From JACVRX01 sp035697245 (GTDB taxonomy: Bacteria > Actinomycetota > Actinomycetes > Jiangellales > Jiangellaceae), in the NCBI GenBank assembly GCA_035697245.1, contig DASSDH010000041.1:1-26152 (forward strand): a stretch of DNA of 26,152 nt, written 5' to 3'. This document shows positions 16,021 to 23,403 of the stretch, piece by piece. A model generated the notes under the pieces. The model was not told the DNA's origin. It did no database searches and was given only the letters and a program-made list of their open reading frames with translations. The number at the start of each line of letters is the position of its first letter. The stretch's first letter is position 1. The position numbers and the translations under genes were made by a program.

Positions 16021-16419
16021 GTGTCCGGAGCGGTGGAACGGATCGTGGACGCCCGCTGGGCGGGCGGTATGAAGTCCGCGGTCCAGGCCGGCGACTTCGA
16101 GATCATCGTGGACGAGCCGGAGTCGGCCGGCGGGACGGACAGCGGGCCGCAGCCGACCGACCTGTTCCTGGCCTCGATCGCCTCCTGCTTCACGCTGTCG
16201 ATGGCGCATGCCGCCAAGAAGCGCGGTATCGAGCTGCCGGGGCTGCGAATACGTGTCGTGGGCACCTACGAGGGCCTGAAGTTCACGCGAGTCGATCTGC
16301 GGATCGTGGCCGACGCACCGTCATCGGTGCTGGAGGACCTGCTTCCCGAGGCCCAGCGCGTCTGCTACGTGACCAACACGCTACGCCAGGCGACGGAGCT
16401 CCAGTTCACGGTGAGTTAG
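16021..16419 (+). CDS. OsmC/Ohr family protein
   Basis: This 132-residue protein has the OsmC fold pattern: QPTDLFLASIASCFTLSM with C56 and AQRVCYVTN with C115, the two redox cysteines used for thiol-dependent hydroperoxide reduction. It starts at a GTG 5 nt after the DUF1116 stop and is the last gene of the operon. In this context it may protect, or act on, a low-molecular-weight thiol. OsmC-like proteins also occur as accessory factors with other chemistry, so peroxidase activity is likely but unproven. Confidence 0.88.
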   Translation: MSGAVERIVDARWAGGMKSAVQAGDFEIIVDEPESAGGTDSGPQPTDLFLASIASCFTLSMAHAAKKRGIELPGLRIRVVGTYEGLKFTRVDLRIVADAPSSVLEDLLPEAQRVCYVTNTLRQATELQFTVS

Positions 16420-16506
16420 CGCCTGGGCATCGTTCCACAGCAACGCCTCGGCGCCACACCCGGAAGGTCATCGTCGGCATCACAGGTGGTGGAAGGCGCC
16501 CCCGGC

Positions 16507-18132
16507 TCAGAATGGCGGCGGGTCCAGCCCGGTGTCCCGGTCGAGCACGGTGTCACCGTCGGGTGCTCGATCAGGCTCAGGTGGGTCGTGGACCGGGCCG
16601 AGTGGTTCGGGCTCGACGGTGTAGGTGTGACCGGTGGGGCTGATCCATTCGAACCGGCCGGGTTCGGGTTGGCGGACCCGCCATCGGCTGTGGTGCTTGC
16701 CGATGTGGTGGCTCTTGCAGAACGGGCCGAGGTCGTCGGCGGCGGTGGCGCCGTCCGGGTAGGGCGTGGTGCGGTCGATCTCGGCGACGGTGGCGGGCCG
16801 GTCGCAGCCAGGCCAGCGGCAGGTCCGGTCGCGGGCCACCACGTGGTCGACCGGTCCGGCGGCGGCGGGTACCGGGTGCGCCCGTAGTCGAGCACCGTGC
16901 CCGAGGCCGGGTCGGTGAGCAGCCGCCGCCAGGTGCCCTCGGCCGCCAGCCGGCGGGCCACCGAGGCCGGCACCGGCCCGTAGCCGGCGAGCTGGCCGGG
17001 CTGCTCGTCCAGACCGAGCAGGGTGGTCACCGCCACGTCACCTGCACGGTGACCGGGCGGCGGTGCCGGCGGTCCAACCGCTGCCCCCGGCCGCAGGTGC
17101 AGCCGCCCAGCCGCCCAGTGCCCAGCGCGAGCCAGCCCATCTGGGCCAGCGCGTCGGCACGGCGCTGGCCCAGCGGGCGGCGGTCGCCGGGCGCGGTCCG
17201 CTTCATCGCCGCCGCGGCGGCCTCGATCGCGGCCTCCAGCGCGGCGGCGTCCTCGGCCGGCAGGTAGGCCTCCAGCCAGGCCATGCCCCCTGCCGGCGCA
17301 GTGATCGTGACCTGCCGGGCGGCCACGGCATCGTCGCGGCGTTGCGCCATGGTGACCGGGGCGACCCGATGCAGGGCACGCTTGAGCGCCTGCCGCAGGC
17401 GCGGGGCGGTCAACTGGTCGGCACGGTCGAGAACCTCCGCCTCGACCCGCCGCGCCACCGCGGCCTCGTGCCGGCCCAACTCGTCGGCGACCACCTCGGC
17501 ACGTCGGGTGTCGATGCGGCCCTCGGCCAGCGCGGCACGGGTGGCCGGCAGCATCCGCACCAGGCACACCGACCGCGCCACCAGCGCCTCACCGCAACCC
17601 GGGGTCAGCCGCAGCCGGGCCGCCACCTCCAACCCGGTCACCCGCTGCGGGGTCATCGACGAGATCTCGCGCCCATTCCGCATCGGACGCATCTCGACCC
17701 CGGCCGGCCAGCTCGGCGACCGCCTCCGCCTGCCGCGCCGCCGCCCACGACGCCACCCGCTGCCAGCCGGCCACCGCCTCCACCAGCTCGTAGGCGCCCA
17801 ACCCGGCCGGGTCGACGCCATCGAGCACGCCGGCCAGCACCGGCCCCGGCGCCATGTCCTCCAACCCCCGGCACCCGTGCGGGCACCAGCACCGACGGCT
17901 CCACCGGGCCCTCGGCCACGACGGCACGCTCGCCGAGCCCGTGATCGTCCCCGTCGCCGCCGGCGAACGCGGCCGCCAGCACGGCCGGATCGACATCCGG
18001 ATCCGGGCCGACGAGTGCGAACTCCTCCGGATCCAGCAACCAGTCACCCGCGTCGAGCCCGTCGACCAGCGCCGCCAGCCGCACCGGATCGACCGCCCCC
18101 GGCGCCAACGGCTCCACAAAGGCGTAACCCAC
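16507..18132 (-). pseudogene. 13E12/DUF222 HNH endonuclease gene, multiply frameshifted
   Basis: The minus strand carries a complete 13E12-type gene broken over several frames. The N-terminus is VGYAFVEPLAP (start near 18132). LGAYELVEAVAGWQR continues in a second frame near 17800. The DUF222 body (ARLRLTPGCGEALVARSV to GGCTCGRGQ, about 17600-17080) is in a third, GPVPASVARRLAAEGTWRRLL (about 16980-16920) is in another, and the C-terminal HNH part CRWPGCDRPATVAEIDRT (16830-16770) is in yet another. At least four frame changes are needed. The HNH core also reads DRT where DHT is usual, removing a catalytic His. These repeat-family genes are common in actinomycetes and often decayed. Confidence 0.85.
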
Positions 18133-18164
18133 ACCGCCGCCCGCGGTCTCGAAAACTCTCCCTA

Positions 18165-19624
18165 TCGAACATGTGTCCCTCTCCTCACGTTTGTGTGGGT
18201 AGCGGGACGTCGATTCCGCCGAGGCAGAGGTAGATCATCGCGGTCAGTGCGTCGGGGTTCCTGTGGCCGTAGCCGCGGCGTTGGATGACTCTGATCTTGG
18301 TGTTGATGCCTTCGAGTCGGGAGTTGGACAGTCCGAGTTCGACTGCGGCGATCACGGCGTCGAGGTGCTTGCGTAGTCGCCGGGCCAGGGTCTGCATGGG
18401 GGCGATGCGACTGCGCAGCGCGGCGGTGATCCAGCCCTTGAGGTGGGCCCGGGCCTCGGCTGGCTCGACCGAGTGGTAGAGCTCGCGCAGTTCCTCTTTG
18501 AGTTGCCAGGCCCGCCACAATCGTCGGCTGTGCCGACCCACCGCGGTGATCAGGGCGCGTTGTCGTTCGTCGAGGCGTTCACCGCCGGTCCGTAGCGCGG
18601 TGCGCAGCCGTTGCCAGCTCAGTCGGCCGCGTTGGCCGGTCTTCCACTGCGCCACGTCGTCGTCGGTGGGCAACGGTGGGGTGGTCCGGTAGAACGCATC
18701 CAGGGCTTCGTTCGCCCACTTGATCACGTGGAACGGGTCCAGGCAGATGGTGGCGTTGACGGCCCGGGCCCGGGCCACCCGCAGGTAGATGCCGCTGGCG
18801 TCGCCGGTGATCGCGGTCAACGCCTGGCTGCGCCCCTGACCGAGGGCGTCGAAGAATCCGCCGAACGCTTCCTTGCCGCGGTCCTTGGCCACCCACACCA
18901 CCCGGCCGGTGTCGTGGTCGGCGACCACGGTCAAGTAGCGGTGCCCGCGCCGGTAGGAGATCTCATCCACCCCGATCCGGTACAACTCGTCCAGCCGGGT
19001 GTGGTCGAGGTGCTCGGCCACCACCCGCTTGACCGCCCGGTCGACGGTCTCCCACGCGCAGCGCAGCAGCCGCGACACACTGGTCTTGTCCATCCGCTGG
19101 GCCAGCCAGGCGATCACGTCCTCGAAGTCCCGGGTGGCCCGCGCCCCCGGCCGGGCCCACGGCACCTCCTCGGTGCGCACCCGCCCGCAACGGCGGCAGT
19201 CCAGCCGGGCGATCTCGGCCTCCAACCACACCCCGGTGGCGCCGAAGTCCAGGTGCCGCCACCGCCGACGCGACAGGTCGTAACGGGCCACCGTCGACCA
19301 GCCGCACGGGCAGCGATGCCGGCGAGCGCGGCGCCGAACCCCCAGCACCAGCCCCGACATCGGTGAAACTCACCGAGCCGACCGACGTACCCGGCACCGA
19401 CAGAACGCGGTTGAATGCGGTAGTGACGCGCACGTGCGTGGCTCCTCGGCTCGACGGTCTCAGCAACCGCGACAAAGGGTCGCTAGGCCCGCCCCACGTG
19501 CGCGTCACTCATAGCCGCAGGCCACGCCGAGAATCCCTTGCCCAGCAACCAATCCCTACCTCAACCCGGCCGCACATCACCCACGCGAAGCCGAGGAGAG
19601 GGACATGTGTTCGACTCTATCGAA
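18165..19624 (-). mobile_element. ISL3-family insertion sequence, about 1.45 kb
   Basis: Terminal inverted repeats share tgtccctctcctc plus an outer tcgaaca, starting at 18165 on the left and ending at 19614 on the right, with a two- or three-base mismatch between the blocks. The 8-bp direct repeat ctatcgaa occurs at 18162-18169 and 19617-19624. ISL3 elements make 8-bp duplications. The duplication and repeat ends are offset by a few bases, so the exact edge is uncertain within about 7 bp. The element carries one transposase on the minus strand. Confidence 0.8.
18185..19433 (-). pseudogene. ISL3-family transposase with a frameshift near its N-terminus
   Basis: The main ORF (18185-19360, 391 codons) has the ISL3 layout: a zinc-finger-like CPCG...CRRCG segment, an HTH region with LLRCAWETVDRAVKRVV, the catalytic domain beginning IGVDEISYRRGHRYLTVV, and the late LGLSNSRLEGINTKIRVIQRRGYG-type motif containing the final catalytic glutamate. 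The usual start VRVTTAFNRVLSV lies in another frame (GTG at 19433), so full length needs a one-base shift near 19360, inside a gggg run. This could be an inactivating indel, a sequencing error or ribosomal slippage. The catalytic core itself is intact. Confidence 0.85.
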
Positions 19625-19720
19625 GGGGTCTGACACGCCGCGACGTGGTTTCCACCGGTGGTTGCAATTGATCAAGTGCCCCGGATGTCGTTCGTGATCT
19701 TCGACGAAGGGATCGTACAG

Positions 19721-19985
19721 ATGCCGGGGAAACGGCTCACTGTGCAGGAACGCCGCGTGATCGGAAATGGCCTGGAGGCGGGTGTGACGCAACGGCAGAT
19801 CGCAGCCATGTTGGGCCGATCGCCGTCGACGATCTGCCGCGAGTCGGCGCGCAACCACCACTGGTGGCACGGACCGAGCTCGCCGCTGCGGCATACTCCG
19901 CGGCGGCGGCAGCCGGCCGCCTACCGGCTCCTGGGAAACCCCGATGCAACAACCGGTTGAGACCGCGCCGCCGTCTACAGGCCGA
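19721..19985 (+). pseudogene. IS30-family transposase N-terminal remnant
   Basis: The start is MPGKRLTVQERRVIGNGLEAG, followed by QRQIAAMLGRSPSTICRESARN, the helix-turn-helix of IS30-type transposases. After about residue 48 the likely continuation (AYSAAAAAGRLPAPGKP) is in another frame, and then the reading stops. The integrase domain is absent. It lies directly beside the ISL3 element and is a truncated remnant. Confidence 0.75.
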
Positions 19986-20184
19986 CGTCATGAATTTCCG
20001 CGTCCCGAACGGTCCCCCGAGCTGGTGAGCGAGCCATCACGGCGATGTGCGTGCGAGCCGCTTCGTCGTGCTCGCACTTGATCCGCCAGGCATCGGCAAT
20101 CAGTTGGCGCTGGAGCACGTCGGAAAGGCGCCGATTGAGGTAGGGCATCGCTGCAGAGGGAATCTTGACTTTGCCTCGCGTCAT
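19975..20184 (-). CDS. Small hypothetical ORF, uncertain
   Basis: This 69-residue reading frame begins at ATG 20184. It is basic at the N-terminus (MTRGKVKIPSAAMPYLNRR) and helical after that, with one Cys. I do not recognise it. Its 3' end reaches the edge of the IS30 remnant, so it may be a truncated gene. A plus-strand promoter candidate overlaps its start. It is listed because nothing else occupies 19986-20164; a real product is doubtful. Confidence 0.3.
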   Translation of the reverse strand: MTRGKVKIPSAAMPYLNRRLSDVLQRQLIADAWRIKCEHDEAARTHIAVMARSPARGTVRDAEIHDVGL

Positions 20185-20192
20185 ACTATGGT
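20165..20192 (+). promoter_or_regulatory. Promoter candidate for the flavoprotein operon
   Basis: TTGACT (20165-20170), a 16-bp spacer and TATGGT (20187-20192) precede the flavoprotein gene. The predicted start near 20199 would leave a leader of about 50 nt ending in the good ribosome binding site gaggggag before the GTG at 20252. It lies downstream of the mobile elements, so the distal part of the cluster could be expressed on its own despite the insertions. Confidence 0.4.
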
Positions 20193-20251
20193 GACTAGGC
20201 ATTGCCGATACTAAATGACCTCGCAGCGACTCGTTCCTGAGGGGAGCGCTC

Positions 20252-21592
20252 GTGCCGCACAGGATCCTGGTGATCGGTGGTGGAGCCGCCGGGATCGGGG
20301 CCGCGGGCGGAGTCAAGGCGGCGGATCCAGGCAACGACGTCGTCGTCTACACCGAGTTCGAGGACGTCGGATACAGCCCGTGCGGCATCCCTTACGTGCA
20401 CGGCAAGGAGATCGACAGCTTCGAGCGGCTCTTCCTGGCCCAGAAGGAGGCCTACGTCCAGGCGGGCATCGACGTCCACTACGAGACCCGGGTCAACTCG
20501 ATCGACCTGAAGCGCAAGGTGATCGACGTCGTGGGCGAGGGCGAGGTCCGTTGGGACCGGCTCGTGATCGCGACCGGTTTCGACTACGGCGATCCCGGTG
20601 TGCCCGGTTCCGACCTCGCCGGCCTGTACTACGTCAAGAACATCCGTCGGGCCATGAAGTGGGACAAGGTCCTCGACACGGTGAAGTCCGCCGTCGTCGT
20701 GCACGCGACGCCGCTCGGCCTGGAGATGACCACGGCGCTCGCCCACCGGGGCATCGAGACCCACCTCGTCGATCCGCAGCCATGGGCGCTTGCGGACGTG
20801 GTGGACCCGGACATCATCGCTCCGGTGCAGGAGTCCTGGCTGGAGTTGGGCGTCAACCTGCACTTCAACACCACCCTGAAATCGTTCAACGGCGACCGGG
20901 TGCTGGCCAGCGTCGGCACGTCGGACGGTGAGATCCCCGCCGGCCTCGCGGTGATCTGCACGCACAAGCAGCCGAACATCAGACTCGCCGCACAGGCCGG
21001 GCTCAAGGCGGGTCCCACCGGCGGCCTCGTCGTCGACGAGCGAATGGCCACGTCCGTTCCCGACGTGTATGCGGCCGGCGACTGCGCCGAACTGCCCCAC
21101 GGGCTGACTCGCGTCGGTGTCTCCGGGCTGACCGGTAGCCACGCCTACGCGCAGGGAAAGGTTGCCGGGTTCAACGCCGGTGGCGGGACCAAGCGGTACC
21201 AACCGGTCTACGTACCGTGGGGCACACCCGCCGGCAAGTGGGTCATCGGCGGGGCCTCCCTGGGTGAGACGCTCGCGACGGCTCTGGGTATGCCCTTCGT
21301 CGTCGGCCGGGCCGAGGGCATCTCCCGAGCCCGCTACTACCCGGGCGTGAAACCGATCAAGATCAAGCTGCTCGCCGAGCCAGGGCAGCTCCGCCTGATC
21401 GGCGCTCAGATGGTCGGCCAGGAGGGCATCAAGGAGCGAGCGGACTTCCTCGCGACAGCGGTGAAGTTCGGCCTCACCCTCAACGACCTCGCAGCCATGG
21501 AGAACGTGTACTCGCCGGCCATCGGCGCGCTCAACGAACCGATCGCGCTGGCGGCGCAGGACGGCGTCCAGAACGCATCCCGGGCGGGCTGA
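20252..21592 (+). CDS. CoA-disulfide-reductase-like FAD oxidoreductase
   Basis: This 446-residue flavoprotein has the FAD dinucleotide motif VIGGGAAGIGAA (7-18), the redox-cysteine motif YSPCGIPY with C44 as in CoA-disulfide reductase/NADH oxidase class III, VIATGF (105-110), DVYAAGDC (271-278) and a C-terminal dimerisation domain. The expected glycine-rich NAD(P)H motif near residues 148-158 reads VVVHATPLGLEM instead of VVIGGGYIGLEM, so nucleotide binding may be altered or lost. It starts with GTG after gaggggagcgctc and overlaps the next gene at TGATG. In this context a thiol or mixed-disulfide substrate, possibly a CoM disulfide, is plausible. 2-ketopropyl-CoM reductase belongs to the same superfamily but is not a close match by motif. 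Confidence 0.85.
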   Translation: MPHRILVIGGGAAGIGAAGGVKAADPGNDVVVYTEFEDVGYSPCGIPYVHGKEIDSFERLFLAQKEAYVQAGIDVHYETRVNSIDLKRKVIDVVGEGEVRWDRLVIATGFDYGDPGVPGSDLAGLYYVKNIRRAMKWDKVLDTVKSAVVVHATPLGLEMTTALAHRGIETHLVDPQPWALADVVDPDIIAPVQESWLELGVNLHFNTTLKSFNGDRVLASVGTSDGEIPAGLAVICTHKQPNIRLAAQAGLKAGPTGGLVVDERMATSVPDVYAAGDCAELPHGLTRVGVSGLTGSHAYAQGKVAGFNAGGGTKRYQPVYVPWGTPAGKWVIGGASLGETLATALGMPFVVGRAEGISRARYYPGVKPIKIKLLAEPGQLRLIGAQMVGQEGIKERADFLATAVKFGLTLNDLAAMENVYSPAIGALNEPIALAAQDGVQNASRAG

Positions 21593-21593
21593 G

Positions 21594-21860
21594 ATGCCCG
21601 TCACCCACTGGCTGCGCGACAACGCCGAGCACTACCTGCTCGTCGCCGCGCAGGAGCGGGTCGGTCAGCGGTACGGAGCGCCCCCACCGCGCCGACCACG
21701 AGGACCCAAGGAACTCTTCTGGCTGCGGCTGTTCGCACCCGTGTACCGACTTCTCCCCTGGGCGCTGCGGAGCCGGGTGCTCCGCGCGATGCCAGGCAGC
21801 CACCGACAGCAGTGGGCGTCCTGGGCCCAGCCGCCCTCGCGCCGGGAACCGGGGGTGTAG
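21594..21860 (+). CDS. Small basic protein, not recognised
   Basis: This 88-residue protein starts at an ATG overlapping the flavoprotein stop (TGATG), which supports translation. It is rich in Arg, Trp, Leu and Pro, with WLRDNAEHYLLVAAQERVG near the start, a proline-rich PPPRRPRGPKE hinge, and an amphipathic FWLRLFAPVYRLLPWALRSR stretch (about 42-61) that might touch a membrane or a partner protein. No known domain is recognised. It could be a small partner or anchoring subunit of the flavoprotein. Its codon use matches its neighbours. Confidence 0.6.
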   Translation: MPVTHWLRDNAEHYLLVAAQERVGQRYGAPPPRRPRGPKELFWLRLFAPVYRLLPWALRSRVLRAMPGSHRQQWASWAQPPSRREPGV

Positions 21861-21927
21861 CCGGACCGAGGTCGCCACACGCACGAGATCCGACAAGCGG
21901 AACCCCCCGAGAAAAGGGAGCGGCACC

Positions 21928-22413
21928 ATGGCACAGATCGTTGGAGAGCGGGTCACGAAGGGCGACGCGATCGTCGACTACGAGGACAAGGTCTTCGAGG
22001 ACATCCAGGCCGAGCCGGGTGAGAAGGCGTTCATCCTGATGCACACCGTGCCGTTCGAGGGCTCGGTCGGTCTGGTCAACATGCTCACCGCCACCAGGAT
22101 CAACCGCAAGGGATTCGACACCCACCTGGTGCTCTACGGCCCCGGCTCGCTGATGGCTGCGGCGACCCGTGGATATCCCAAGGTGGGCGACGAGGCGTTC
22201 CCCGGAAACCTGGGATACAACAAGCAACTGCAGACGTTCATGGACGAGGGCGGCCACGTGTACGCCTGCCGATTCTCAGCCGCAGCCCTGTACGGGATGC
22301 GCGAGATCGACATGATGGAAGGCGTCAAGCCGATCAACCCGCTCGACGTACTCGACGCCGTCCTGACTGCGCGTCGCGCCGGCGCACTTCTCATGCAGAC
22401 GTGGACGGTCTGA
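21928..22413 (+). CDS. MSMEG_0572/Sll0783-type nitrogen starvation response protein
   Basis: This 161-residue protein fits the family closely: VDYEDKVFEDIQAEPGEKAF early, HTVPFEGSVGLVNMLTATR (about 39-57), ATRGYPKVGDEAFPGNLGYN (about 78-97), YACRFSAAALYG and a NPLDVLDAVLTARR-to-TWTV end. In Synechocystis, sll0783 is strongly induced by nitrogen starvation and its loss affects polyhydroxybutyrate build-up. In other bacteria the gene belongs to the Nit1C cluster linked to cyanide or nitrile assimilation. The fold looks DsrE-like, with one conserved-looking Cys in YACRF. The ATG has a gggag site. The biochemical function is unknown. Here it lies between a flavoprotein and an amidohydrolase instead of beside a nitrilase. 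Confidence 0.92.
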   Translation: MAQIVGERVTKGDAIVDYEDKVFEDIQAEPGEKAFILMHTVPFEGSVGLVNMLTATRINRKGFDTHLVLYGPGSLMAAATRGYPKVGDEAFPGNLGYNKQLQTFMDEGGHVYACRFSAAALYGMREIDMMEGVKPINPLDVLDAVLTARRAGALLMQTWTV

Positions 22414-22436
22414 CCGGACGATGATGCCGGCGGCAT

Positions 22437-22462
22437 GCGACCCGGGGACGGGGCCCGGTCGC
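22437..22462 (+). terminator. GC-rich hairpin, possible terminator or attenuator
   Basis: An imperfect inverted repeat (gcgacccggg against cccggtcgc) lies 24 bp after the MSMEG_0572-type gene and about 80 bp before the amidohydrolase. No U-tract follows. It could reduce read-through between the two genes. The support is structural only. Confidence 0.3.
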
Positions 22463-22539
22463 CTGCCCGCCATCTGTCTCGTTGCCTGTCGACCGCCGGT
22501 TGACAGCGCAATGTCGTCGTGCGCGGAGAGGATTTGAGG

Positions 22540-23403
22540 ATGGCTTCGGTCGAACGCGTCAAGGGTCACGTCATCGACGCCCACAGCCACATCGGCGAAC
22601 TTGCGGCCTGGAAGTTCTACAACCTCGCCGAACCGGTCAAGCCCACGGTGTACGACTTCGCGGGCCATGACGACTACATCAGAGATCACCTCGACGCTCG
22701 TGGCCTCGAGCGTGGCTTGATCCTGCCCAACTACGGCATACCGGTCCAGGAACAGCCGTTCTCGCTCAACGACCTGGTGCTGGACGCCGTCGGTCGAGAC
22801 GACCGCCTTCGTGGTGGCCTGTGGGTGTCGTTCCTGCCTCCCAACCGGGACATGACGATGCGCACCCTGGAGAACGCCGGGGAGTCGGGCGTCGTGGCGT
22901 TGAAGACCACCTTCCTTCTCGGCGGCAACCCGGACCCCGGGACTTGGGACGCCGAGACCCGAGAGATCGCCGAGGCATGCTTCAACGCCGCCGAGGAGCT
23001 CGACCTTGTGTTCCATTTCCACACCAGCGCCGGCGGAACCTCGGACATCAACAACTTCGTCCCGATGATCGAGGAGTTCGGGAAGCGGGTGAAGATCTAC
23101 ATCGTACATTTCGGTGGCGGTGTCAGCGGTCACATCAAGCTCGTTCCCCGTTTCCTCGACTGGGTGGAACAGGGCTACATGGTGTACGCCGACACGACCT
23201 GGGCGATCGGCTTCGGCGCCCGGTGGCTGCTGACCGAGATCGAGAAGCGAGGCGTCGGCGCGGACCGGGTGTTGTTCGCCTCCGACGAGCCGTGGAGCGA
23301 CTTCTGGGGCGAGTATTACAAGATCGCGGGGGCGAACGTCAGCCAAGAACTCAAGGAACGCGTCCTGCACGGCAACTTCGAGCAGTTGTACGGAACCGCC
23401 TGA
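22540..23403 (+). CDS. Amidohydrolase (amidohydrolase_2 family)
   Basis: This 287-residue TIM-barrel metal hydrolase has the metal ligands in order: D13-A-H15-S-H17 (HxH), H159/H161 in VFHFHTSAG, H190 in YIVHFGGG and D249 in LFASDEPW. It ends with the usual NFEQLYG. Family members hydrolyse or decarboxylate C-N or C-C bonds in small acids and amides. The ATG at 22540 follows ggagaggatttgagg; an in-frame upstream GTG at 22519 has no site. It follows the MSMEG_0572-type gene by 126 bp. It may supply the hydrolysis step that a nitrilase supplies in ordinary Nit1C clusters; that is inference. Confidence 0.88.
   Translation: MASVERVKGHVIDAHSHIGELAAWKFYNLAEPVKPTVYDFAGHDDYIRDHLDARGLERGLILPNYGIPVQEQPFSLNDLVLDAVGRDDRLRGGLWVSFLPPNRDMTMRTLENAGESGVVALKTTFLLGGNPDPGTWDAETREIAEACFNAAEELDLVFHFHTSAGGTSDINNFVPMIEEFGKRVKIYIVHFGGGVSGHIKLVPRFLDWVEQGYMVYADTTWAIGFGARWLLTEIEKRGVGADRVLFASDEPWSDFWGEYYKIAGANVSQELKERVLHGNFEQLYGTA

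Noticed and set aside
20252..21592. Flavoprotein as 2-ketopropyl-CoM oxidoreductase/carboxylase
   Set aside because: That enzyme has a CxxxxC-type redox disulfide in a glutathione-reductase-like frame; this protein has the single-Cys SPCGIPY motif of the CoA-disulfide reductase group.
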